Origin: Leifsonia sp. EB41
GTDB taxonomy: Bacteria; Actinomycetota; Actinomycetes; Actinomycetales; Microbacteriaceae
Reading direction: 5' to 3'
Assembly: GCF_041262565.1 (NCBI RefSeq)
Contig: NZ_JBGCCJ010000001.1
Location: forward strand, 2,852,001-2,916,000
DNA length: 64,000 nucleotides
Shown piece by piece: positions 10,088-18,908 of the stretch (the stretch's first letter is position 1; every line of letters begins with the position of its first letter). Both the position numbers and the translations under genes were made by a program. The notes below the pieces were generated by a model. It searched no databases, was not told where the DNA came from, and saw nothing but the letters and a program-made list of their open reading frames with translations.

Positions 10088-10615
10088 GTGGAAGACAGAT
10101 TCGGGTTACCGGACAACATGTTCGGACCGATCGACGACGACTTCGCAGGCGCACTCGGACGCATCGCAATGCTCGGCGCACTCATCGAAAGCAAAGTCGA
10201 CAACCTCGTCGCCTCACTCGACCACAACCCACAAAGCCGCTACGCCGGCGACGGTGTCGGCCAGCAGCTCACCAATGCACGCAAGATCATCAACAACAGG
10301 ATCCCCGCACGACCCACCGTTTCGGAGCCGCATCGCGAACAGATTCGCACGCTGCTGCAACGAATCGAAACGACGATGTTCGAACGAAACGAGCTGCTGC
10401 ATGGTGTGTGGGCGAGACCGTCATTCGTGAATGGTCTGTCGTGGAGGCACCTTCCGAAGGGGCAGCGTGACGCCCCACACGAATGGACGAGGGGCCGGCC
10501 GACAACTGCGGAGGATCTTTACGCGGTGATCGCCGAGATGGTGGCAGTTGTGGGCGAGATCCAAGACGCGTGCCTAGAGATCGAAGCACATCCTCGGGTG
10601 GAAGTCGGTCGGTAA
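10088..10615 (+). CDS. Hypothetical protein with a HEPN-like RNxxxH motif
   Basis: 175 residues from GTG 10088. The predicted fold is helical: an N-terminal helix (GALGRIAMLGALIESKVDNL, 21-40), a central segment ending in FERNELLHGVW with Arg 100, Asn 101 and His 105, and a C-terminal helix (LYAVIAEMVAVVGEI). R-[N/D/H]-x3-H is the catalytic signature of HEPN ribonucleases found in toxin-antitoxin and antiviral systems. Many HEPN-like proteins are not nucleases and the motif is short, so the assignment is tentative. No obvious antitoxin lies beside it. It stands alone between integration-type scars, in DNA of lower GC than the flanking operons. Confidence 0.55.
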   Translation: MEDRFGLPDNMFGPIDDDFAGALGRIAMLGALIESKVDNLVASLDHNPQSRYAGDGVGQQLTNARKIINNRIPARPTVSEPHREQIRTLLQRIETTMFERNELLHGVWARPSFVNGLSWRHLPKGQRDAPHEWTRGRPTTAEDLYAVIAEMVAVVGEIQDACLEIEAHPRVEVGR

Positions 10616-10831
10616 CGAATCTGCGTGAGCGGTTGTGAGTCATGCACCGTCCGCCGCAATCGTCGATCCCAGTCTCACTAACGGTGCTCAGTCTGAATGA
10701 GGTGACCTGACCCAATCGTGCATCGGCGGAGCGCCGCGAGTACCTGATCCGGCCCGGTCAGAGAGCCTTCGTCTCCACTTGTTGACCGCGGAGTCGCCTG
10801 CGCCAGCGGCCCAAACGCGAACAGAATTCGA

Positions 10832-11196
10832 CTAGTCGTTTTCCCGCGATTTCCGCGCAGCCTGATCTGCTTCCCAGGCAGCTTGGGCGGCTTCGCGTTC
10901 CTTCTTTGCGGCCTGCCGTCGTTCCTCACGCTCGCGTTCGGAGTCCAGCTTCTCTTGCGTGTACACGCTCCAGCTTTGGCTGCCTCGGTTCCAGACGATG
11001 AATTCGTCCTGAGCGGCTGGAACTCCCTTAGAACCCGCTTGTTGATTGCCCAGTTGCCGTTCGGGTTGCGATAGGACCACTCTTCGCCGAACTGCTCACG
11101 GATTTCGCGAACGGTGCGGTCCTGATAGGTGCGCCGTGCTCCGTTTTCGCGGATCTTCGCGATCAGCCACTCCGCGATATCGGTCGGTTCGGTCAT
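10832..11196 (-). pseudogene. Small hypothetical gene interrupted by a -1 frameshift
   Basis: Start ATG at 11196 with GAGAGGA upstream. The first frame reads MTEPTDIAEWLIAKIRE ... NWAINKRVLREFQPL and should continue as QDEFIVWNRGSQSWSVY, but that continuation lies in another frame. Adding one base at about 11010-11016 restores a protein of about 120 residues that ends in a charged helix (REREERRQAAKKEREAAQ). The N-terminal half resembles small proteins of unknown function with the pattern WxxxEF..NGNxAI..VLxxFxxL..D.VVW (DUF6953-like, from memory). It is either a decayed gene or a sequencing error. Neighbours give no function. Confidence 0.5.
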
Positions 11197-11287
11197 CTCG
11201 AATCCTCTCGGATCAGGCGACTACAAGTAGCGGACGGCTCCAAACATTGGGTCGTTGGAATGAACCGGGCCGGTCGCGGCCGCAGAG

Positions 11288-11854
11288 CTATTCGGCGAGC
11301 GGCTTGATCCGAGCTACGGCGATTGTGCCAAATCCGCCGAGGCTGTCGGTGGATGACGACTCAAGAAGTAGCGCATCGCCCACCGTCAGAAGTTCACCGT
11401 TGTGCCGCAAAGTCGAGCTAAGCGCCACCGCAATCGCGATCTCACCAGGCGCCGCGACAGGTGGAGCTGACGTCCCAACGACGTAATGGTGGGTCAGCGT
11501 CGCGGTAGCCCGACGCCGATCGACCATCACGTTCAGATCCTGTTCCGGCTTGGACACGCCCTTAGTCGCAACGTTTGCCTCCCCAGGAAAGGCGACTACG
11601 CCGAACTGAGGGACGCTTCGAGTCTGAGCGTCCACGTCGAGGCGTAGTCCCGTCGGGCCGATCGGCATAAGAAGCCTGTCCGTCCCGTCGAATCGGGAGA
11701 AGGGCACATCGCTTTCGATTGTCGCCATGCTGATCCGCCAGGCAGGGTCGCGGGCCGGGTCTGGCGAGTCCGCCACCAGGATGTCTTCGCTCACTCCGAG
11801 ACCGTTTTTCCACGGTCGCGGCGATCGAGCGTTTCTACGGAGGACGTCCATCAT
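11288..11854 (-). CDS. hutD: HutD/Ves family protein of histidine utilisation
   Basis: 188 residues with the family start PWKNGLGVSEDILV, WRISMATIESDVPFSRFDGTDR and a late GDALLLESS, as in HutD/Ves cupin-fold proteins. HutD is thought to limit or tune the histidine pathway; its molecular role is not settled. An ATG pair (11854, 11851) makes the exact start uncertain by one codon. It is transcribed divergently from the M20 hydrolase and hutF, and two predicted IclR operators lie between them, supporting a hut role. Confidence 0.85.
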   Translation of the reverse strand: MMDVLRRNARSPRPWKNGLGVSEDILVADSPDPARDPAWRISMATIESDVPFSRFDGTDRLLMPIGPTGLRLDVDAQTRSVPQFGVVAFPGEANVATKGVSKPEQDLNVMVDRRRATATLTHHYVVGTSAPPVAAPGEIAIAVALSSTLRHNGELLTVGDALLLESSSTDSLGGFGTIAVARIKPLAE

Positions 11855-11951
11855 GATTCCTGGTTGGGATGCTGTGCGGCTGAGGCGATGCGGAACATAA
11901 CGCCAATTTCACCGCTGCCGACGAAGAAATAGTGAGAAAGCGCTCGCGAAG

Positions 11952-11969
11952 TGTCTCACCAGCGAGACA
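11952..11969. promoter_or_regulatory. Predicted IclR operator, copy 1 (hutD / amidohydrolase gap)
   Basis: TGTCTC-ACCAGC-GAGACA, perfect 6+6 palindrome. It sits between divergent hutD and the amidohydrolase-hutF unit and belongs to the five-site motif set also found at 12003, 20928, 21781 and 27213. Confidence 0.7.
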
Positions 11970-12002
11970 CGCAGACGTCCGGCTTCACCTTGGCGAAGTT
12001 CC

Positions 12003-12020
12003 TGTCCCGTATTCGAGACA
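12003..12020. promoter_or_regulatory. Predicted IclR operator, copy 2 (hutD / amidohydrolase gap)
   Basis: TGTCCC-GTATTC-GAGACA, one mismatch from the palindrome TGTCTC-N6-GAGACA. It lies 51 bp (about five helical turns) from copy 1, so two repressor units could sit on the same DNA face. Confidence 0.6.
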
Positions 12021-12148
12021 GTTTCGGCGCTCCGTAACCCCGACGGCTCGGTGAGATGGTGTGGAATGTCGGGACACAACGTCAGCGAGCGTGCCGATGG
12101 CCTCGAAGATGAGCACGAGCGTCGGGTCTAGATGGAGGACAGTCTTAG

Positions 12149-13339
12149 ATGAGTACCTCGATTGCGCACGGCCACCTCGCAGACATCGACCGGATCGCTC
12201 AGGTCGGCCAGGATCGCAAGCGAGGAGGCTACTCGCGACACCTATGGCAGGCCGCGGACCTCGAACTTAGAGAATGGTTCATCCAGCGGGCCGGCGACCT
12301 CAACCTGGACGTCGAAACGGACCGAAACGGCAATATCTGGGCATGGTGGGGACCGCCAGGTGAGGGCGCTGTTGTCACCGGAAGTCACCTCGATAGCGTC
12401 CCTGGTGGAGGTGCGTTCGACGGGCCGCTAGGGGTGATCAGCGCCCTCGAAGCGGTCGGGCGTCTCCAACAAGCTGGCGTTCACCCAACGAAGCCATTCG
12501 CCATCCTCGTCTTCGCCGAGGAGGAAGGATCACGATTCGGTGTCGCGTGCCTCGGCTCCGGCCTGATGACAGGCAAGCTGGACCCAGCTCGCGTGCTTGC
12601 ACTCTCTGATGCCGACGGCATCACCTTCGCCGATGCGGCGAAGCACGCGGGGTTCTCCACCAGTGCGCTCGGCTACGACAAGGAGGCGCTCTCACGCATT
12701 GGGGTCTTCATCGAGTTGCATGTCGAGCAGGGCCGTGGATTGATCGAGCTCGGATCTCCAACGGCGTTGGCCAGCAGCATTCTTGCCCACGGCAGGTGGA
12801 CCTTGACGTTCAAGGGTCAAGGGAACCATGCGGGTGCGACCTTGATGGCGGACCGCGACGACCCGATGGTCGCGGCGGCTCGCGCCGTTCTCGAGATCCG
12901 TGACGCTGCCCTTAGCTTCAAGGGTGCCCGAGCCACCGTGGGAAAGATTTCAGCCAACCCTGGTGGCGCTAACGTAATCGCGTCGAGCGTGACCATGACA
13001 CTGGACGCAAGGGCAGACAGCGACGAGAGCACGCGTGCTCTCGTCGATGACATCGTGAAGCGTGTCGGGGCCAAATCGGTCACGGAGGATTCATGGTCGC
13101 CGGAGGTGCGGTTCGACAGTGACATTGCCACGAAGCTGCGGAAGGCGATCGGGGAGGTGCCCATGCTGCCGTCCGGAGCGGGCCATGACGCCGGTGTACT
13201 TGCCGATGTCGCGCCCACCGGGATGATCTTCGTCCGCAACCCGACAGGTGTGTCCCACGCTCCCGAAGAGTTCGCCGAGTTGGCCGATTGCGTCGCTGGC
13301 ATCGATGCGCTCGAGTCGGTGCTCCGAGGGCTGCTATGA
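12149..13339 (+). CDS. M20-family Zn-dependent amidohydrolase (AllC / carbamoylase type), likely in the hut pathway
   Basis: 396 residues from ATG 12149 with GGAGG ten bases upstream. Metal-binding blocks of the allantoate amidohydrolase/N-carbamoyl-amino-acid hydrolase group are visible: TGSHLDSVPGGGAFDG (His and Asp ligands), FAEEEGSRFG (bridging Glu pair), IELHVEQGRGL and a late GAGHDAGVLADVAPTGMIF. The enzymes remove carbamoyl or similar N-acyl groups from amino acids. It is translationally coupled (ATGA) to hutF, whose product is N-formyl-L-glutamate, and no hutG is seen here. The simplest inference is that it acts as the N-formylglutamate deformylase. A carbamoyl-glutamate substrate is the alternative. 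Confidence 0.85.
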   Translation: MSTSIAHGHLADIDRIAQVGQDRKRGGYSRHLWQAADLELREWFIQRAGDLNLDVETDRNGNIWAWWGPPGEGAVVTGSHLDSVPGGGAFDGPLGVISALEAVGRLQQAGVHPTKPFAILVFAEEEGSRFGVACLGSGLMTGKLDPARVLALSDADGITFADAAKHAGFSTSALGYDKEALSRIGVFIELHVEQGRGLIELGSPTALASSILAHGRWTLTFKGQGNHAGATLMADRDDPMVAAARAVLEIRDAALSFKGARATVGKISANPGGANVIASSVTMTLDARADSDESTRALVDDIVKRVGAKSVTEDSWSPEVRFDSDIATKLRKAIGEVPMLPSGAGHDAGVLADVAPTGMIFVRNPTGVSHAPEEFAELADCVAGIDALESVLRGLL

Positions 13340-14643
13340 CGACGGTCTGGTGTGACACGGTCATCGCGCCGGAGGGTGTAGTGCACGAGGTGCGTTACAC
13401 CGTGAATCAGTCTGGAAACGTCGAAGCCATACACACAGGGTCGCGACCGCACCCGGAAGACCTCGTCCTCGGTGCTGTGATCGGAGGCGCAGCGGATAGT
13501 CACTCACACGCGTTCCATCGAGCCCTTCGTGGCCGCACTCATGCCAACGGTGGTGATTTCTGGGTTTGGCGAGAGGAGATGTACAAAGCGGCTGCGGTAC
13601 TTGAACCCGACACGTACTACTCGCTTGCCCGCGCGATATTCGCGGAGATGCTGACGGCCGGCTACACCGTCGTTGGAGAGTTCCACTACGTCCACCACCG
13701 CAGCAATGGCGCCCCGTACCCCCACGAGATGGAACTTGCCCTCGTCGAAGCTGCGCGATCGGTCGGCATTCGACTGGCCCTCCTCGATACGGCCTATCTA
13801 GCGGGTGGCATCAATCAGCCGCTGTCCGCCGCTCAACTGCGTTTTGGGGACGGCAGCGCGGAACGATACCTCGAGCGCTGGTACGCGCTGAACGAGAAGG
13901 TTGAACACCTAGGGGCTGCAATCCACTCTGTGCGCGCCGTGCCGCCCGCCGCGATACTGAAAATCGCCGAGGGGCTCCCAGCGGACGTGCCCTTGCACAT
14001 CCACCTTTCCGAGCAGCCTCAAGAGAACAAGGACTGCCTGGACCAGTACGGTGTCACCCCCACGCAGTTGCTGGAGGAGCACGGTGTGCTCACCTCACGT
14101 CTGAGCGCGGTCCATGCAACGCATCTGTCTGCTACCGATATTGACCTCCTGGGGCGTGCCGGAAGCTCCATCGTGATGTGCCCGACGACTGAGGCTGACC
14201 TTGGTGACGGAGTCGGGCCCGGCCGGGAGTTGGCCAATGCCGGGGCTACGCTCGCGCTCGGGTCCGATCAGAACGCCGTGGTTGACCCATTCCTTGAGAT
14301 GCGGGGGCTTGAGATGGACGAGCGCCTTCAGTCCGGTCGACGCGGCCGGTTCACCCCCGGTGAAGTGCTCCATGCCGCCACGGGAGGGGGCTACCGCTCC
14401 CTCGGTTGGAGCGTTCCGCCGCTACACATCGGAGGCCCCGCAGATTTCCTGGAGGTCGACACCCGCTCGATACGAACGCTTGGCGCTGACCTCGAGCAGC
14501 TCATCTTCGCGGCAACGTCCGCCGATGTGCTGCGCGTCCTAGTCGGAGGCAACGTCGTCGCCGACCGTGGCCACCTTCGAAACGGTGAGGACCCTGCAGA
14601 GATCATGGAGCGAGCGTTGACGACTCTGCGGGATCGGCCCTAA
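13336..14643 (+). CDS. hutF: Formimidoylglutamate deiminase
   Basis: 435 residues from ATG 13336, overlapping the amidohydrolase stop. An amidohydrolase-superfamily enzyme: HSH metal pair at 56-58 (GGAADSHSHAFHRALRGRTH), HIHLSEQPQE (His near 223), AVHATHLS (260-263) and the Asp in ALGSDQNAVVDPF (311). The HAFHRALRGRTH block and HLSEQ are typical of HutF. It converts N-formimidoyl-L-glutamate to N-formyl-L-glutamate and ammonia, the fourth step of the five-step histidine route. Expected in the cytoplasm, one Zn per subunit. Confidence 0.9.
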   Translation: MTTVWCDTVIAPEGVVHEVRYTVNQSGNVEAIHTGSRPHPEDLVLGAVIGGAADSHSHAFHRALRGRTHANGGDFWVWREEMYKAAAVLEPDTYYSLARAIFAEMLTAGYTVVGEFHYVHHRSNGAPYPHEMELALVEAARSVGIRLALLDTAYLAGGINQPLSAAQLRFGDGSAERYLERWYALNEKVEHLGAAIHSVRAVPPAAILKIAEGLPADVPLHIHLSEQPQENKDCLDQYGVTPTQLLEEHGVLTSRLSAVHATHLSATDIDLLGRAGSSIVMCPTTEADLGDGVGPGRELANAGATLALGSDQNAVVDPFLEMRGLEMDERLQSGRRGRFTPGEVLHAATGGGYRSLGWSVPPLHIGGPADFLEVDTRSIRTLGADLEQLIFAATSADVLRVLVGGNVVADRGHLRNGEDPAEIMERALTTLRDRP

Positions 14644-14670
14644 CTCGCATCGACACCGGCAGTCGAGTAT

Positions 14671-15696
14671 CTACAGCCTCACCTGATCAGGAGCGAGCCG
14701 GAGGGGAATGCATCCGCAGCTTTCGCGGGTCACGAGAGTGTGCGCGAACATTCGATGCGTGGACGGCGGGTCTGAGCCCGTGAGCTCGTCCACGATGAAC
14801 TCAGCGATCTCCTGGAACGGCAGCTGAATGGTCGTGAGCGAAGGAAATGTGAACGCTGAGGCGTCCGTTCCGTCGATCGAGATGATGGCGACGTCGTCCG
14901 GGATTCGTTTGCCGAGATACTGCGCGGCTCGGATCGCTCCGAATGCTTGAACGTCCGAGGATGCCAGAATCGCGCGAGGCGGGACGGGCAGGGTGAGCAG
15001 CCGGTATGCGGCGTCGTAGCCGCCTTGGAGCGAGAACTCGCCTGCGACTTTGAGCTCATCAGCCCTATCGGGCGCGAGTCGGGTAGCCATCATCTCTGTC
15101 CAGGCAACCACCCTTGGGTCGGGCCGGTCACCGGCGATGAGTCCAATATCAGCGTATCCGTGTCCAAGCAGGTGCTCGATCGCTTCCCGTGCAGCGCCGA
15201 AATCGTCGATACCCACGAACGGGACATCGGATTCTTCAAGGTGCCAGTCGAGGGAGACGAGGCGTATTCCCGACTTGGAGATCGCCGAAAGGGTCTCCGG
15301 TCGGCGGATCCCATAGACGGCGATGCCGTCCACTTCGCGGGTGAGCATGTTCTTGAACTCTGCCGTGGCCTCGACACCGTCGCTTCCGGCGTTGCCGATC
15401 ATCAGTCCGTAGCCGGCCTCGTGAGCACGGTCCTGGACCTTCTGAGCCAGCTCGGAGAAGTAGGGGTTGGTGATGTCTCGGATGAGAAGACCAATGACGT
15501 TGGTGCGCGCGAACTTCATCGCGCGGGCATTCTCGTTGGGGCGGTAACCGAGCTCATTCATCGCAGCTAGAACCCGATCGCGTGTAGTCGGCGCTACAGG
15601 CCGCGGTCCGCTGTTCAGGACGTAACTGACGACGGCAGTGCTCACTCCTGCCATGCGGGCCACGTCCCGCTGGTTGGCTCTTCTCATTGGGGTCAC
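14671..15696 (-). CDS. LacI-family transcriptional regulator
   Basis: 341 residues; start 15696 or, more likely, the MRRANQRDVARMAG start at 15687. The helix-turn-helix (QRDVARMAGVSTAVVSYVLN) and hinge (LGYRPNENARAMK) are followed by a ligand domain with IGLLIRDITNPYF and SIDGTDASAFTFPSLTTIQ. It lies downstream of the ABC-ribokinase-FAD oxidase genes on the same strand and converges on hutF. A LacI-like palindrome at 15752 sits upstream, suggesting autoregulation. It may sense a ribose-containing compound given the ribokinase, but that is inference. It gives the locus a second regulator besides the IclR protein. Confidence 0.9.
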   Translation of the reverse strand: MTPMRRANQRDVARMAGVSTAVVSYVLNSGPRPVAPTTRDRVLAAMNELGYRPNENARAMKFARTNVIGLLIRDITNPYFSELAQKVQDRAHEAGYGLMIGNAGSDGVEATAEFKNMLTREVDGIAVYGIRRPETLSAISKSGIRLVSLDWHLEESDVPFVGIDDFGAAREAIEHLLGHGYADIGLIAGDRPDPRVVAWTEMMATRLAPDRADELKVAGEFSLQGGYDAAYRLLTLPVPPRAILASSDVQAFGAIRAAQYLGKRIPDDVAIISIDGTDASAFTFPSLTTIQLPFQEIAEFIVDELTGSDPPSTHRMFAHTLVTRESCGCIPLRLAPDQVRL

Positions 15697-15751
15697 CCTA
15701 AACGATCCCCTCGTGCGTTCCGGACATCCGCCCGTTCAACTTCCCGGCTTC

Positions 15752-15763
15752 GTCAACGTTGAC
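15752..15763. promoter_or_regulatory. LacI-type palindrome upstream of the second LacI gene
   Basis: GTCAACGTTGAC is a perfect 12-bp palindrome centred on AACGTT, a common core of LacI-family operators. It lies in the gap between the FAD oxidase stop (15783) and the regulator start. No second copy was noticed in the window. Confidence 0.5.
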
Positions 15764-15782
15764 TCGTTCGGTGTGCATGGGG

Positions 15783-17132
15783 TCAGAGGACCTTTCCTGG
15801 GTTCAGGATGTCCGCCGGGTCGAAGACCGCCTTGATCCCTCGTTGCAGCCCGATCGAAAGCTCGCCTACTTCGTCAGCGAGTGCGGTCCGTTTGACGGTT
15901 CCCACCCCGTGCTCGCCGGTGATGGTTCCGCCTAGGGACAGCGCAAGTTTGAAGATTTCCTCCGCCGCGCCCGTAACTCGCCTGTTCGGTCGCGCTCCGG
16001 TGTACAGCAAGGTCGGGTGTAGGTTCCCATCCGCCACGTGGGCGACGTTGAGGATCGGAACGCCGAAATCGATGCTGATGGCCTGGACATAGTCGACGAG
16101 CTCGGCAAGCCTGTCTGGCGGGACGGCGACGTCTTCGACCAGGACGTTACCGAGCCGTTCCGCTGCCGGCAGCGCGAGACGCCGGACGTCCAGCACGTGG
16201 TCAGCCCATTTGGTTCCCTGCCGCACGGTGACCGCGGAGGCTCCAACTTCTCCCAGAGCATCCTGCAAGAGAGCACGGTTCCGGGTGACGTCTCGGTCCA
16301 GTTGAACGATGAGCAGGCCGGCGCCCTTGGCGAGGTAGTCGGTTCCTTTCCATTCGTCGATCGACTGGAGGGTGCGGGAGTCCATCGCCTCAACGAGCGC
16401 CGGGTCGAGAGAGCTGCGGCTGATCTCTACACCGGCGCGGATGGCGCCGGCGAAGGTCTCGAAGTGTGCCAATGCGGTGACGGGTGGGTCTTCCGGCGCG
16501 GTCTCCAGCCGTAGGGTGGCTTCGGTAATGATGCCGAGGATGCCTTCCGAGCCGACGAACAGCTGCGTCAGGTTGAGGCCGGCGACGCTCTTGTGAGTCT
16601 TGGAGCCGGTCCGGAGGATTTCGCCTCTTCCGGTGACGACAGTGAGCTCACGGACAGCATCTCCCGTGGGCCCGTACTTGTTGCAGCGGAAACCACCCGC
16701 ATTGGTCGCGATGTTTCCGCCGAGAGTCGAGATGCGCCAGCTGCCCGGTTCCGGTGCGTAGCGCAACGATTTCGTCCGAGCGACGGTGTCCAGCTGGTAT
16801 GCGGTGACTCCGGCCTGGACGTCAGCGCTACGGTTTGCTGCGTCCAGGTGGAGGATCTCCGTCATGCGTTCGGTGGAAATCACGAGCGCACCGTCGACGG
16901 CTGAAGCTCCGCCGGCCTCGCCGCTGCCCAGGCCGCGTGTGACGACTGGTGTCTTGGTGTCGTGTGCGAGCTCGAGTACGGTTGCGATCTGTTCCGTGGA
17001 AGTGGGAAGGATGACCGCGGACGCTTCGCCGACGCGAGCCGCTGGGGCCCTGTCATGCAGGTATGCGGCGATGTCGCCTTTGCTGTGAAGGACGCTCCCA
17101 GCGGGGAGCGTACGCCGGAGAGAGTCGATCAT
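15783..17132 (-). CDS. FAD-binding oxidase of the GlcD / D-lactate dehydrogenase type
   Basis: 449 residues. The PCMH-type FAD domain shows VVTRGLGSGEAGGASAVDGA, GSWRISTLGGNIATNAGG, CNKYGPTGDAVRELTVVTG and VGSEGILGIITEATLRL; the C-terminal domain has HVADGNLHPTLLY (metal His pair) and GGTITGEHGVGTVKR. Family members oxidise D-2-hydroxyacids such as glycolate or D-lactate. It overlaps the ribokinase stop by four bases. In a histidine-related regulon it could oxidise imidazolyl-lactate, the reduced form of the histidine transamination product; this is inference. Confidence 0.87.
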   Translation of the reverse strand: MIDSLRRTLPAGSVLHSKGDIAAYLHDRAPAARVGEASAVILPTSTEQIATVLELAHDTKTPVVTRGLGSGEAGGASAVDGALVISTERMTEILHLDAANRSADVQAGVTAYQLDTVARTKSLRYAPEPGSWRISTLGGNIATNAGGFRCNKYGPTGDAVRELTVVTGRGEILRTGSKTHKSVAGLNLTQLFVGSEGILGIITEATLRLETAPEDPPVTALAHFETFAGAIRAGVEISRSSLDPALVEAMDSRTLQSIDEWKGTDYLAKGAGLLIVQLDRDVTRNRALLQDALGEVGASAVTVRQGTKWADHVLDVRRLALPAAERLGNVLVEDVAVPPDRLAELVDYVQAISIDFGVPILNVAHVADGNLHPTLLYTGARPNRRVTGAAEEIFKLALSLGGTITGEHGVGTVKRTALADEVGELSIGLQRGIKAVFDPADILNPGKVL

Positions 17133-18094
17133 GCGTGTACAGCAGCAGCAGCGAGAGCCTCGCTGGAAGTTGGGTAGGAGTCGATCGTTCCCGATCGGGC
17201 GACGGCGTAAGTCCCGGCCCGCACACCGTCCCTGCCTGCTTCGACCAAGGTCTCGCCACGAGCGAGTGCAGCGATTACGGCCCCGACAAATGCGTCGCCG
17301 GCACCGGAGGTGTCGACGACGTCCGGCTTCGAGGTAATCGGTTCGTGCCAGGTCCTCGTGCCGTCGGAAATGGTTGCACCGAGAGACCCTCGGGTGATGA
17401 TCGCCGAACGCGCGACCCGCGTAGCGATCACGTGAGCGGCGTTTGCGGCCGACTGCGGGTCGTCGATCTTGGTATCCAACCCCACCGATTCCAGCAGCGC
17501 ACGCGCTTCAGTCTCGTTGACGATCAACGGGTCCGCTGCTTCGAGCACCTCGGTGGCCACGGGGACGAATGGAGCCAAGTTGAGAACGAAGCGGATGTTG
17601 TGGATCCTGCAGCGGTCAGAGAACGCGAGGATTGCCTCAGGGGGAACCTCTCCTTGGCTCCAGGCGATGGAGAACGTCTCGTCCTCGTTCGTCAGAAGCT
17701 GGTCGAGGTGTTGCTCGACGTCGCCGGCGGAGATTCGCGTGTTCGCGCCCGGCAGCACGGCGATGGTGTTCTCACCAGTCGAATCGACGGTGATGACCGC
17801 GAGCCCGGTTGTTTCGTCGACCTGCCCGATGTGGCTGGTCGCGATACCGAGCTGGTTCAGCTGTTGAGTGGCGTCGTGACCGGCGCCGTCGTTTCCGACG
17901 GCGCCGATCATGACCACGTCTGCCCCAAGCAACGCGGCCGAGGCGGCCTGGTTGGCGCCCTTTCCACCAAGAGCCGTTCCGCCGCTTGTGGCGAGGACGG
18001 TCTCTCCGGGCTTCGGGAACTCCGACACGTGGACGCGGATGTCCTGGTTGATAGACCCGAGCGTCAGCGCCCGCGGCGTGCGACTGTGAGTCAT
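17129..18094 (-). CDS. Ribokinase-like PfkB sugar kinase
   Basis: 321 residues; start ATG 18094 chosen because of GAGGAG five to ten bases upstream. PfkB signatures: LGSINQDIRVHVSEFPKPGET, GGKGANQAASAALLG and the C-terminal DTSGAGDAFVGAVIAAL with the catalytic Asp. The N-terminal pattern is that of ribokinase, which phosphorylates ribose at O5. It lies in one minus-strand unit with an amino-acid-type ABC importer and a GlcD-like oxidase, and a nucleoside hydrolase shares the predicted operator at the other end of the locus. Together they imply release and use of ribose from a riboside. Confidence 0.85.
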   Translation of the reverse strand: MTHSRTPRALTLGSINQDIRVHVSEFPKPGETVLATSGGTALGGKGANQAASAALLGADVVMIGAVGNDGAGHDATQQLNQLGIATSHIGQVDETTGLAVITVDSTGENTIAVLPGANTRISAGDVEQHLDQLLTNEDETFSIAWSQGEVPPEAILAFSDRCRIHNIRFVLNLAPFVPVATEVLEAADPLIVNETEARALLESVGLDTKIDDPQSAANAAHVIATRVARSAIITRGSLGATISDGTRTWHEPITSKPDVVDTSGAGDAFVGAVIAALARGETLVEAGRDGVRAGTYAVARSGTIDSYPTSSEALAAAAVHA

Positions 18095-18134
18095 CACTGC
18101 TCCTCGTCTGTGGTCGGTGTGGTTCTGATGGCCG

Positions 18135-18908
18135 CTAGCGAACGGAGGCGAGGAATGCCTTGGTGCGCTCGTGGCTCGGGTTGCCGATGACTTCGCGGGC
18201 GGGACCGTTCTCGATGATCTGTCCGTCATGCATGAAGACAACGCGGTCGGCGACGTCGCGCGCGAAGCCCATCTCGTGGGTCACGACGATCATCGTCATG
18301 CCGGACTGGGCAAGGTCGCGCATGACGTTGAGGACACCCCCGACCAGCTCTGGGTCGAGTGCCGAGGTCGGCTCGTCGAAGAGCATCAAGTCTGGCTGCA
18401 TACAGAGGGCGCGGGCGATGGCGACGCGTTGCTGCTGACCACCGGAGAGGTGTCGTGGGTAGGCGTCGGCCTTTTCGGACAGTCCGACCTTCTCCAGGAG
18501 TTCCCGGGCGAGCGGCTCGATCTGCGAGCGGCGCATCTTCTTGACCAGACGTGGAGCCTGCATGAGGTTCTCCATGACGGTCATGTGCGGGAACAGATTG
18601 AAGCTCTGAAAGACCATGCCGACTTTCGCTCGGTCGCGGCTGGACTCGGCCTCGCTTTTCTCGTGGAGGACCATGCCGTCGCGGCGGTAGCCGACCGGTT
18701 GTCCTTCGACCCAAATCAGACCCGAGTCGATCGTTTCCAGCTGGTTGATGCATCGCAGGAAAGTGCTCTTGCCGGATCCGGACGCTCCGATCAGGCACAC
18801 CACTTCGCCCTCGTGAACTTCGAGGTCGATGCCCTTGAGGACTTCGTTGGAGCCGAAGCTCTTGTGCACGTCAACTGCTTGCACGAGGGTGCGGCGTTCG
18901 TCGTTCAT
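18135..18908 (-). CDS. Polar amino acid ABC importer, ATP-binding protein (GlnQ/HisP type)
   Basis: 257 residues with Walker [14 protein letters not shown]-loop [13 protein letters not shown], signature [15 protein letters not shown], Walker [14 protein letters not shown] and switch His VTHEMGFA. GlnQ/HisP length without a TOBE domain. It overlaps the permease gene by four bases and follows it in the same operon. With the hut genes around it, histidine or urocanate is a natural cargo, but other polar amino acids or imidazole derivatives fit too. Confidence 0.92.
   Translation of the reverse strand: MNDERRTLVQAVDVHKSFGSNEVLKGIDLEVHEGEVVCLIGASGSGKSTFLRCINQLETIDSGLIWVEGQPVGYRRDGMVLHEKSEAESSRDRAKVGMVFQSFNLFPHMTVMENLMQAPRLVKKMRRSQIEPLARELLEKVGLSEKADAYPRHLSGGQQQRVAIARALCMQPDLMLFDEPTSALDPELVGGVLNVMRDLAQSGMTMIVVTHEMGFARDVADRVVFMHDGQIIENGPAREVIGNPSHERTKAFLASVR

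Noticed and set aside
11855-12148. Riboswitch or leader between hutD and the amidohydrolase
   Set aside because: The gap is explained by two operator palindromes and divergent promoters; I see no extended structured leader.
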